Positions 20,690-31,872 of a DNA stretch of 64,000 nucleotides are shown here, in pieces (positions within the stretch are counted from its first letter, which is position 1; every line of letters starts with the position of its first letter). The DNA comes from Chionoecetes opilio (lineage: Eukaryota > Arthropoda > Malacostraca > Decapoda > Majidae): the NCBI GenBank assembly GCA_016584305.1, contig JACEEZ010022900.1, positions 282,233-346,232 on the forward strand, read 5' to 3'. The notes beneath the pieces were generated by a model. The model was not told the DNA's origin. It made no database searches and worked only from the letters and a program-made list of their open reading frames with translations. Made by a program: the position numbers and the translations under genes.

Positions 20690-23600
20690 AAACGTATGCA
20701 GACCTTGGTGCTGGAAGCCTGTGTGTGATGGTGTTGTAGGAAAAAGATGAGGGTGTACGTGGGTGTGATTCATGGCTGCTTGTAGAAAAAACTGTATATA
20801 GTATTTTATTAGTATCATAGGAATTTGTTTCAAAGTGTGTATATACTATATGTACATATATTGATTGTAAATATTTTGTGATTGTTACTTTGTGTTATGC
20901 TGTAAGAACTTTGTCAAAAGGATGTAGCATGAGTGAATGAGGTCCTCATGATCAAAAAAGGTGGCTTGTACCTCAGGTGACAAGTTATGTATGTTAAAAG
21001 GTGTAATTAATGTGTTAGGATGAACATTTTACATTTCTAACTTGCTTGTTTTGCTAAAGGAAAAAACTAACAATAATGACAACACAGTCCATGCTTAGGA
21101 AATAATAAATAAAGAACAATAGATGTGTGGTGAAGAGCTTCTTCATCATGCCTTGAAAGTGCAGCTTATCCAGAATCACTCATCTTCTCGGTCTGGTTAT
21201 ATATCATAACTGTTTGTGCTAGTGTCAGCGTGTCAGGATATATCATCAGGAGTGTAGCCACAGTGTGTTGTTGCTGGTCATTGAGCAGCAGGTAAGGCAA
21301 GGCAAGTGGTGCAGTTATAATGGGCAAGACTGCTGCTCATACATGGAGGTTCAGTTTTGTTGTTATCATCGGCAGCATTACTGCAGTACTTGTATAGTCT
21401 TCCATGCGATGTTCTGAGCATGAGTTCTGAGAACTTTGTGATATTCATTTAGGAAAAATATATTACCTCAAGTTAACTCGGTGAATGAAGCACAGTGGCT
21501 CTCAGTCATCCTTTTGTTGGCAAAGTAGGTCGACAATTTATTTGTTAAGGGAAGCACTAGTTTTGTGCCACCACATTCACTTCTTTCCTAAATTTGTGAT
21601 TGATATGTATCAGACCTGAAATAATTTATCTGCAGATTTTGTGTTGAGTACAAAAGTATATTGGTTAGCTTATGTTAGGTGGGCAAAAAAAAAGAATAAC
21701 AATGTGTCTTTATAAGTCACAGCTTAGCCCATTCAGTGGGTTTCAAAACAATGACAGAATTAGTTTGGCAAAAAAAAACCCATCCTGGTAAAGTGAGTTT
21801 TTAGAAGTCCAGATCTGAGACAGCCTCCTGTGTGTGCTGTTTGTTGCATACTGCTGTCTGAGGGATGACTGATTCATGTGTTTGCTAGAACTGTGTGGCT
21901 CTATGCAGCAGGTTACAGGGGAGGGAGATTGCGGGGACTACGTACTGTAGAATAGTTTAGTTAAGTTGTTTTTTTGGATAGTAGTGGGAAGCATTACGAT
22001 ATGAAGATGTCAGGTAGGCACAGGAGCAATAACAAGTCTAATCACAATCATACATGTATTATGGAAGATGGGATGAAAATCGTAAAATATGTGTAGGAAG
22101 ACCCACAGGGATATTTCAGTTTGTTATGAATGCCACAGAAAACAGCTTTGGTGATTTTTTCTCCTGCATCTGTACTAATATATGATGATTGTACTTCACA
22201 CTTTTTACATATCCGTACATAAACACAAGTGATGTTTTGTTTAGTTGGCCTGCAGCTCTGTGGCAGCTGCTTCAGCGTACAAACCAGGCTTCTTACCATA
22301 CAAAGTGTTGTCTTTGTATTTGTGTTCAAGATGCACTACTCATCACAGCACTGCACTCAGCTCACTACTGACTTTAACTTCTTGCTTTCCAGCTTCTTTT
22401 ATGATTGATTGGAAAGTGTGGTTGTGCTGAACGTCACGAGGATTAGATTATGTGACAGTGCACATGTAAGTGTTTATTTTGCTGATTTGATGCTTCGCCT
22501 GAGGCTCCCACGTCACAAAGCATGGGGGTCCACTGCTGTGGCATACAACACATGAGGCCAGATATGTACTTATAATTTAATATATAAGTTACTGAACTCT
22601 ATGCAATATTTTATACGTTTTTGATAATAGCAAGCCAGGAGTTATTACAATCCAAACATGTGTTACAGTACTCTGATTCATATGTCAAAAGATTTTTTGC
22701 ATTAAATGAAACCTGAAAATGTCTTATTATGAAGGATAACGTGAACCATTTCATGTGAGCAGCAAAGTCTTGGTGGTTGTGTGAAGGTGACGAGGAAGAC
22801 ACTGTGGACTACCACTTGGTGTTTCTGTTGTGGGTCTGTGTACACTGCTTGAAAAGTATCTTTACCTCGTGACTCCGTTCAAGTTGGCGTTCCATGAAAA
22901 TGCAAGCTCGAGATGCATCATAAAGTTGTGATATATTCCCAATCTAGCTGTAACAACTCAATTTCATAACCATTTTCACCATATCTATATATATTTTTTA
23001 AATATCACAAGCACTGTATGGTACAATAGAAAAACTAAATGTCCAGTTGATTGAACATGAAGCTAGATTTTCTGCGCACCAAGTCTTGGACGTGCAAATA
23101 ACAAGGAAAAAGCTGTATAGCAATCAAGGGATCTCCACTTGCTTGAATGTAGGATTTGCATATCTTTAGCCGAGTCATTACAGATCACTAAATAGCTGCC
23201 GTAGAATGAAAGAGCCATACATTATCTCTGAAAACCAAGAGCCATAGAGGTAAAGATACTTTTATTGACAAGTGAATCTCAGACCTGATATCCTAAGGGA
23301 CTCCAGGGAGAGAAATACCAGTCAGATTTTGACACTGCCATTTTGGTGTTTATCGTAAGTTGTAGTATTGCTTGTCTTCATGATTTATGATATTTTAGTT
23401 ATAATGCAGTACAGTAAATTACATTTGCTTTCATTACAGCTAGCTTACAATTTTCTGATATTCTAATATATGATTCTTGTCTGTAATGGCATACGCACCA
23501 GTGACATGCAAAGTAGCTGGTCTTTCTCTTTTTTGGGGGTTTCTGACCCGGAGAGAGTGAATGCCTTGAACATAGCTGACAGACTATGCTGATATCCAGC

Positions 23601-24002
23601 ATGTGTTGCATTGAGGGGCCACTTGCCTCTTCGGTGCCCAGGCCATCACTGGGTTCAATAGGTTAGCTCTTGGTGGTGTATGGGGCTTTGCAGAACTAGA
23701 AGAAAGTGAGTTTATTTTCTAAAATGTTTTAATATCCTTTTATATCATCCGTATCTACCCTTTACCTCTTTTCAGTAATTTTTTATGTCTTCTAAGCAAT
23801 GACTCAATGGGCAACTGCACTGAGTATTAAGATCCCGTTCAAAATGTCCATACATCTTGATCAGATAGATAATTTGCGGACAGTAGGGTTTAGCGGCTAA
23901 TATTTGATGTTATTTGGACTAAAATGAGGTAAATCTAAGTGTTCTTATGTTGAATCACAGGCTTTCACTAATAAAATAAATGGTTTTGATATATTCATGT
24001 CC
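20690..24002. other. 3.3 kb without recognised gene
   Basis: Both strands lack open frames above about 90 codons. No repeat of another window segment, terminal inverted repeat or tRNA-like box was recognised. It may be intron or intergenic single-copy DNA. Confidence 0.55.
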
Positions 24003-24013
24003 ATAATATCATG

Positions 24014-25204
24014 TAGCCGTATCCTAGCGCTTCGTGTCCTGGTGGAACGCCGACGTGAGTTTCGACGGGATGCTTGCAGCCTATGTTGATCTCAAGAAGG
24101 CGTTTGACTCAGTGCATCGTGAGTCACTCTGGGATCTTCTGCAACTTCGAGGGATTCCTGCAAGGACTATTGGTTTGATAACTGGTCTGTATTCTGGGAC
24201 TGAGAGTGCTGTGAAGTGTGGGGCAGGTGTATCCAGCTTCTTTCCTGTGAATACAGGAGTGAGGCAAGGGTGCGTCCTTGCCCCATCACTTTTCAACGCT
24301 TGTATGGACTGGGTATTGGACAAGGTTGTAGATCAAAGTGATTGTGGAGCATCCGTCGGCAACACCAAGATCACTGATCTTGTTTTTGCCGATGATGCAG
24401 TAATCTTTGCCGAGTCGCTGGAGGTCCTGGTGATGGCTCTCGAGGCGCTGCACGAGGAGGCAAAGCCTTTGGGACTTGAGGTCTCCTGGCTCAAGACCAA
24501 GGTCCAGGTATTTGGAGACATACTAGATGAAGCAGTACAGTCTGTTCATGCGTGTGGCGAGGACATTGAGATCTTGGAAAGTTTTACATACCCTGGTAGC
24601 GCAGTCCATAATGACGGCGGGTCACGTCAAGAAGTCTTACGGCGGATTGGCATAGCCCACGGTGTTATGGACTCGCTCAGCGGGAGTATTTGGCGTTGTC
24701 GGTACCTGTGCAGGAGGACAAAGATCCGGATCTTCAAGTCGCTTGTGATCCCTGTCTTACTCTATGGTTGTGAGACATGGACACTAAATAGTGACTTGAA
24801 GAGACGAATCAATGCCTTTGGTAATAAGTGTCTTCGCAGAATCATGGGGTATCGCTGGGATGATTACGTGTCAAATCAGCGATTGCACCGTGAGACTGAA
24901 TCGAGGCCTATAACCTGCATAGTCCGTCAGCGCCAACTTCGGCTATATGGGCATGTGGCACGCTACCCTGAAACCGATCCTTCCCATCGGGTTGTATCTG
25001 TAAGAGACAATCCGGCGTGGAGGAGACCAAGGGGGCGCCCACAAGGCTCGTGGCTGGGGTAAGTTGATGTTTCTTGTCGAGAGCTGCTTGGTATGGGAAA
25101 GGAGCCTGCATGGGAACTCGCGCGTGGTGACCCCCGGGAGTGGCGTCGTAGGGTGGGCGAGGCGACGCGCCCCCCGGCGTATGCCCCCAATGATTGATTG
25201 ATTG
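24014..25204 (+). mobile_element. RTE-like LINE, copy 2 (5' truncated)
   Basis: Perfect 11-bp target duplication ATAATATCATG at 24003-24013 and 25205-25215; 3' end in (TGAT) repeats. It begins at the DRILAL codons of RT, within a few bases of the start of copy 3 (36721). Confidence 0.9.
24034..25175 (+). pseudogene. RTE-like RT fragment, long open frame (24034-25062)
   Basis: 342 codons from within the RT fingers to the C-terminus. Contains AAYVDLKKAFDSVHRE (first catalytic Asp block), GVRQGCVLAPSLFN, the FADDAVIFAE box with both catalytic Asp, and VLLYGCETW. A 2-bp deletion near 24067 shifts the beginning and a TAA replaces the Gln codon after SWLG, trimming the last 40 or so residues. Endonuclease and N-terminal RT are absent, so it cannot be autonomous. 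Confidence 0.87.
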
Positions 25205-25215
25205 ATAATATCATG

Positions 25216-26270
25216 GACATTGGTTTCAAGAAAATAATAGTATTATAAATTATGCTCTACCCCTCCATATTCTGATAGCCTCTAAGGAAGTGTTACGTCA
25301 AAATGTTTCGGTGAATATATTTATCCATTGATGCTGAAAGACTAGATTATTTGCACAAGGGTGGTATGATTTCTTATTCTATAATAAAACATGATTAACG
25401 TCATGGATAATTTCGCCATTCGACATTTCTGAAATAAACACGGCCCCGTCTGCCACACGTACGATGTATATAGTCTGGTGAAGCAATCACAAAGGCGAGA
25501 GCTGTTTAAACTTCCTCAGGAAGGCACATATGAGGCGGAGGATCTACTGTTTCCTTCCGAGGCATGGCAAGGCCTCCGGTGTTCTAGGAGGCCTTGGGCC
25601 TGGCCAGCCACATGGTTTCTTTACAAACTACATTCCGGACTTATCGTACACTGCTCTGGCAGCAAGTATAAAAATACGGTAATTGTTCATTAATGCATTA
25701 CTTTAAATTTTGCCATGATTATAATGCTATATTGATTAAATGAGACTTTTACCGAATCGTGAATTGTATGTACAAGTTGATTTTATTGAGAAAATAATTA
25801 CTATTATATGCATATATTTTCATTTTCTATACATCCTAGACACGAATGTTACATTTGTTAAATGCATTTGAATAACTTTTTGATTAGAAAAAAACTACAT
25901 AGAATCATGTAAAAAAAAATCAATGAAGTCCGCGAAACATGTATATTTGAGTGAGATTCACAGGCTCTAACGGGATTATAAAACTCAGTGCAGTTGTTCA
26001 TGAAATAGCAGATTCAAACATTTGGCTTAACAAGTGATCTTACTTCAGTTTTCCAAATATCTGCATCAATATTCTTACCATCCTTAGTCTAATCAGTATA
26101 TTGGATATTGCACAGGAGTGTTGGTCATGGCAGGAAGATTAACTGTCACTTGATGTGGATAAAGAAAGATGATGTCCACCACTGATCATGGAAAGGCCTG
26201 AGCATACTGAGATCGAGGCATTTTAGAGGCAGCATAGGAGAAATCAGTATTATTCTTAATAAGGGATATA
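25216..26270. other. No recognised feature
   Basis: AT-rich, non-coding in appearance, no repeat relation seen. Confidence 0.55.
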
Positions 26271-26284
26271 ATAATGGAGATATA

Positions 26285-26592
26285 GCAGAAGTTCTTATGG
26301 CTAAGCAGTAAGCAGGATAGAACAAGAAGTAACGGATTCAAACTGGTAGAGCGTAGATAAAAAAAAAAAAAATGGAGAGAAACTGGTTCACAAATAGGGT
26401 GGTAAATAATTATAATTGGAATGGACTAAGTCGTCAGGTGGTTAGTGCTGAGTCAATAGGGCGTTTTAAAAGGAGGCTAGACAGCTTTAGGGATGGGAAT
26501 GAAAAGTGGATGTAGGTAGTGTTAAGTAGCAGGAACTACCACGTTTAGGTCTCACGGCTTCTTGTAACTTACTTATCTTCTTATGTTTTTAA
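26285..26592 (+). mobile_element. CR1-like LINE family B, 3' end fragment
   Basis: Matches the last 300 bp of the 16795-18490 copy (region from the NRWF-type C-terminus through 3' UTR to the TTCTTATG tail), with an internal A-run. A separate truncated insertion. Confidence 0.75.
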
Positions 26593-27245
26593 GAAATTTA
26601 TGTGGTGGTGATACAGTGTCCTGTCCATCTGCCTGAATAGTGTTGCCGCCAGAATACTTGCAGAGTGCCGAGGGGGGGTTGGCCTGGCAGGTGCAAGGTA
26701 AACATGGAGGAGGTGTCCAGCCAGGGTGGAAAGGGAGAGTGAGGGTCAGTGGGTTGTGGTGGTGGTGGTGGTAGGCTGAAGATGGTGAGAGCCTGTAGGG
26801 CCCTAACCAGAAGGGTTTGTCTGACACCCGGAGACAATACTGGGGTGTGGTGAGCTCCACACCAGAGTCGGCATAGATAGTAGCAAAGGGGTGAGATAGG
26901 GGCAGGCTCATGAGTTGTTGGTAGTGCCGGCATAACATTTCCCGTCTGTGGGCGGACAAGAGGAGGATGCCACTCTCTGCGTGTAAGGAGATAACCGGGG
27001 AAGACTTCATGGCCCCCATAGAAATTCGGAGCGCGGCATTCTGTAGAGGATCCAGCTTGGTTAAAGTAGTTCGGGCTGCCGACCCATAGACGCTGCTGCC
27101 TTAGATGAGTTTGGGTCTGATGGTGGTGGCAAGGTAGTACCGGAGGAGGTAACGGTTGGCACCCCAACGGACACTAGCAATCCGCTTCATGTTATATATG
27201 CGCTTGTTGCAGGAGGTGCGGAGATATTCTACATGCCTGGCTCAG
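26592..27245 (-). pseudogene. RNase H-type LINE thumb region fragment
   Basis: The - strand frames carry RPKLI*GSSVYGSAART, then LDPLQNAALRI and SSPVISLHAESG, the thumb/connection signature of Jockey/R1-type LINEs. TIYADSG follows, where RNase H begins. An in-frame stop replaces a Tyr-type codon and several frames are used. Not related to the family B fragments on both sides. Confidence 0.68.
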
Positions 27246-27339
27246 GAGTGTAAAATATGTGTAAGATTTTAAATGATAATTTCTTGCTTAAGTGTTTTTA
27301 CTCAGGAGGATTATACATATGGTACCTGATAGTGAACAG

Positions 27340-27645
27340 ATGTTTAGAGGAAAGGATGACGAGATACTCAAAGACATTGTGATAACTAGGGAAATATTAT
27401 GAAAAGGTATATATAGAATGAAGAATTTTAAGTCACCAGAACCAGATGAAGTTTATCCCAGAGTATTAAAAGAATGCAAGGAGGTTGTTAGTGAAACGTT
27501 AGTGCACATTTTTAGGAAATCGGTTGATATAGGGGAAGTACCGTTAATGTGGAGGAAAGGAAATGTAGTCCGCATTTTTAAGAAGGGTGATAGAGGACTA
27601 ATATGAAATTATCGACCCGTTAGTTAAACGTCAGTGGTAGGTAAA
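27340..27645 (+). pseudogene. CR1-like LINE family B, pre-RT fragment
   Basis: KNFKSPEPDEVYPRVLKE to RKGNVVRIFKKGD at 27418-27606, nearly collinear with 16820-17010. It stops shortly after NYRPVS, where other sequence begins. Truncated on both sides. Confidence 0.75.
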
Positions 27646-28731
27646 TTATATGTGTAGGTGGGAAGGGAAGCTGTTTGAGTGTGAAACACATAAGCGTGCT
27701 TTAAGCAGCACTGACCTTCAGACCCCAAGTGGTCACCTAGTCTACGAGAAAAGTTGCAGCGTCTTGCAGTTGGGTCTGCGCCTGGGCCAATGTCGGCGCT
27801 CGGCTGACTATGGTGATTGTAGAAATTTTATGTCACAAACACATATTTATTTGAGATCTTACCTATAGAAAACCCATTGTTTATCTCATCCCGACACAAT
27901 ACCCCAGCTAGTCAACTAACTAAGATACTTATCGGTGTATAGTAGGGTTGAAGTGGGTTGTAGGCTTATCAATACTGCAACGTCTTGTTATTCGAAGTGG
28001 TCGCGCGTGATCAGGCCGGCGTGGTGAACGGCGACTGTGAAGGGCTGGAGGCGGTGTGTTTTGTTTTGGTCGTCAGGCGGGTTTTCACACCCAGTTATCC
28101 ACGACGCGGCGAGATATTCGCTATGTTGATAAGACAAGTCCTATTGTTTAACACTTATATGTACAAAATGAACGTATGTACAATTCTTCTCATTATAATC
28201 AGAGAAGCACAGTCAAAGGTGTTATTAACGTAAGGGTCGGGAGTGTACTCTATATACTAATGCACGTATATATTTAGTAAGAGATGTTACTAAGGGGAGG
28301 GTCTGGAGTGAACTGTTTCTCCGTGGGCGGTGGCGGCGATCGTCACCATACCCAGCCACGTACACAAATCTCGGTAAGATGTATGTTAAGTTCGACCTCG
28401 AGCTTGACAGAGGACCTACAAAGCGATAATAAGCAAAAAAGGTCACAAGAAGAAGAAGAAGAAGAGTGGCTGGAATCTAATGGGCGGCGACCAATGACCG
28501 GCTGCTTCAACCAAGGTGCTAATTCTATACGGTGCAAATGGTTAATACCACTGGGAATGTTTATTTATAATATCCCAGTACTTATACATTTACTTAAATT
28601 ACCTAAATTAATACCCATTACCATTATAATTATATATATACATCCCTACCCTCCCCCAATGATGAGCGGACAATACCTCTCTCATAAAGGGGGGGGGGGG
28701 GGGGGGGGACAAAACCACCTCTCTACCAATT

Positions 28732-29610
28732 AGAGAGAACTGCAACTCGAGAAATGCCAGTGGTCGCTGGCAGTTTTAACTCAAAGGTTGGTCTACTGTG
28801 TTTTGGCTCCGCGACTAATATTTTTCATAAATTAATTTCGCGATAAATATTGATGCACCGCATCTGAATACCAAAAAATATAGTTCTTCTGTTGTTCTAC
28901 TAATTATATGGATGACATGCATTACGATGGAACGTTCTATAATAGCAGTTTAATGCAAATTACTCGCCTCGAGTAGCAAAGCTTAATATATTTTTTACAT
29001 GTATATTGTGGCATGTAAAATTTGGGCGATGTTCACACTGTTTTCTAAGACAGTACTGCTGCGTCTGGCAAACGCTTGTCAAAATACAATAAGCAATGCC
29101 TTGGAAAAACGAAGAATAAAGAATGCCGAAATCGGCTTGTTGCTGCGACAATGTAGGTTATAATTGTGGAGGCGACGTGCCGCGGCGGGGAGTGGTGGGC
29201 GGGGAGATTGTGGCGGGGAGATTGAATCAAAACATTGCCACTTCATGCGTCGACTCATTGCACTTCTAGGCTTTCTATCTGATTGATACACAATAATAAC
29301 AGGAAAATATGACTGCCTAGGTATAGATAACTTCTAAACATTCGTTATTGACTATATAATATCATAGAGTAGCATTTACCTCGCCTCCTCAACTATAACC
29401 TACTTGGTTATTTGGTTATATACAATGTTTTACAGAATCAGGCTTCTATACAATATACATATAGAAGAAAATCGTTCTTAATATTATACTTGTGTGTTTT
29501 AAGTACAGTGGAATAAGCCCATATTTTTCTTTCAAGTTGACCAACTTTTCACCAAATTGTGAGTTAAAACTACCAGCGACCACTGGCATTTCGGAGTTGC
29601 AGTTCTCTCT
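28732..29610. mobile_element. Non-autonomous DNA element E, copy 1 (879 bp)
   Basis: About 50-bp terminal inverted repeats starting AGAGAGAACTGCAACTC. Flanked by AATT at 28728-28731 and 29611-29614. No transposase; the short open frames are identical in inverted copy 2 and are not persuasive as coding. Superfamily not assigned: a 4-bp AATT target with these ends does not fit one I can name. Confidence 0.8.
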
Positions 29611-29614
29611 AATT

Positions 29615-30479
29615 AGAGAGAACTGCAACTCCGAAATGCCAGTGGTCGCTGGCAGTTTTAACTCACAATTTGGTGAAAAGTTGGTCAACTTGAAAGAAAA
29701 ATATGGGCTTATTCCACTGCACTTAAAACACACAAGTATAATATTAAGAAAGATTTTCTTCTATATGTATATTGTATAGAAGCCTGATTCTGTAAAACAT
29801 TGTATATAACCAAATAACCAAGGAGGTTATAGTTGAGGAGGCGAGGTAAATGCTACTCTATGATATTATACAGTCAATAACATATGTTTAGAAGTTATCT
29901 ATACCTAGGCAGTCATATGTTCCTGTTATTATTGTGTATCAATCAGATAGAAAGCCTGGAAGTGCAATGAGTCGACGCGTGAAGTAGCAATGTTTTGATT
30001 CAATCTCCCCGCCCACCACTCCCCGCCGCGGCGTGTCGCCTCCACAATTATAACCTACATTGTCGCAGCAACAAGCCGATTTCGGCATTCTTTATTCTTC
30101 GTTTTTCCAAGGCATTGCTTATTGTATTTTGACAAGCGTTTGCCAGACGCAGCAGTACTGTCTTAGAAAACAGTGTGAACATCGCCCAAATTTTACATGC
30201 CACAATATACATGTTAAAAATATATTAAGCTTTGCTACTCGAGGCGAGTAATTTGCATTAAATTGCTATTATAGAACGTTCAATCGTAATGCATGTCATG
30301 CATACACTTACTAGAACAACAGAAGAACGTTCTTTTTTAGTATTCAGATGCGGTGCATCAATATTCATCGCGAAATTGATTTATGAAAAATATTAGTCGC
30401 GGAGGGAAAACACAGTAGACCAACCTTTGAGTTAAAACTGCCAGCGACCACTGGCATTTCTCGAGTTTCAGTTCTCTCT
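29615..30479. mobile_element. Non-autonomous DNA element E, copy 2 (inverted)
   Basis: Same element in opposite orientation, 865 bp. Shares the AATT at 29611-29614 with copy 1 and has AATT at 30480-30483 on its right. The copies differ by scattered substitutions and small indels, so the palindrome is made of two real copies. Confidence 0.8.
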
Positions 30480-30839
30480 AATTGACAGGGTGGTTGGTGT
30501 TGTATTCTTGCATGAAAGTAAAACTCCAAGTTGACGTGCAGGGATTTTATGTAGTGCAGTGAGACAGTACAGCAGAGTACACGCAGATAAAACAACACTG
30601 CGTAATATTAGTGAGGGAATCAACGACTCACTAGAATATCCATGGCGAGTAAATCCAAGTATGTACAGTAAGTGTATATCCCGAGTGCGACCAGATAACT
30701 GACTCTGCTCGCCCTGTAACCCTATATTTATACATATAGAATGAACTACCCGAAGTCTCGAACGTAGCCGGGCTGGAACACTGAATGAAAGAAACTGATA
30801 CCGAAACAAGTCCTAGTTAAATGTAACTACCTATCATAG

Positions 30840-31185
30840 TTAGTAATTAGAATACCATAACAGTTGGTGGATAATTTCCACAGTGATGTCGTCAGCGTAG
30901 ATGAGAAGGTGGGACTGGGCGGGAAGGTGGAGATCGGAGAGGAGGACGTTGAAAAGAAAGGGACTAAGAATAGAGCCTTGAGGGACACCTCTATGAATGG
31001 GATGGGAGGGTGACAAGGAAACACTCACAGCAACCTGAAAGGCACGACAGGTGAGAATGTCCTGGACCCAGGCAAGGGTGGCTCTGGTAATAGTACCCAT
31101 TCCCATCAGCTTGTCGAGGATACCCTCGATCATGTGGTGCTGAGTCGAAGGCTCCTTCGAGGTCGATGAAGAGGGTAGTCATGAC
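30840..31185 (-). pseudogene. LINE RT palm fragment
   Basis: Two overlapping - strand frames give TLFIDLEGAFDSAPHD (first catalytic Asp), RGVPQGSILSPFLFNVLLSDL and LIYADDITV (catalytic Asp pair). This is a Jockey/R1-like palm. A frameshift joins the pieces. Nothing of endonuclease or thumb remains. Confidence 0.75.
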
Positions 31186-31628
31186 TAGGGTCTCTGTAAT
31201 AAGAGGGTAACGCCATTCATAGGCCCTATGTTAATTGCTACTGGGCGCCATCTCAGTACCAGGGCCTCTCGGTTCACCCAAGACCCGTGGAAGTTCTCAA
31301 GGCATGACTCCGCAGTATATCATGTTATACACGTATAAAAGATATGCTGTTATCTTCGGAAATGTTTGTTCTATAAGATTATCACATAAAACACAGTAAA
31401 ACACATTAAAGGTCATTATGAGACTCTGAAGAAATATGCATCAACTTAAAATTCACTTTAACTCGTCGTCATATAAAACTTTGTGGGACAACTTAGAAGA
31501 TGGAATATATCAATAGAAGCATAATTTGATTAGCTTTCCATTGATATATTTCGTTTTCTGATAAATGCAGTAGAACCATGCAAACATTAGCGTTAACTAA
31601 ATAAATCGCCGCGGCGGCCCCGCTCTCT

Positions 31629-31744
<116 letters not shown>

Positions 31745-31872
31745 ACCAATTGGGTACAATTGGGGCACAATTGAAGAGCCGTACACCATTGTGGGAGAAG
31801 CTGTGGTGTATGAGGGTTTGTAGTCCTTTAGAGGAGGCGCATGTACTCTGTACATAGCACAGCCTGCCTCTT

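Larger units (their letters stand above)
27818..30500 (-). mobile_element. LTR family 1, copy 3, split by twin DNA elements (27818-28731 and 30480-30500)
   Basis: The left terminus TGTAGAAATTTTATGTCAC and the interior match LTR copies 1 and 2 (reverse orientation). They include the GC-rich centre, TA-rich block and G-run (28690-28709). The LTR is broken at AATT by the 28732-30479 insertion and resumes for about 20 bp, then diverges before its outer terminus. Truncated. Confidence 0.72.

Noticed and set aside
24081..24323. - strand frame repeated at 36779-37021 and 11794-12165
   Set aside because: It recurs only because the RTE-like LINE recurs; it is antisense to the RT.
26573..27167. Pro/His-rich - strand frame of 189 codons
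   Set aside because: It overlaps a LINE thumb region read in the neighbouring frame; the His run comes from a GGT repeat.
28728..30483. Assembly fold-back artefact
   Set aside because: The arms differ at scattered sites and have different lengths, each half has its own inverted ends, and AATT borders all junctions. Not fully excluded.
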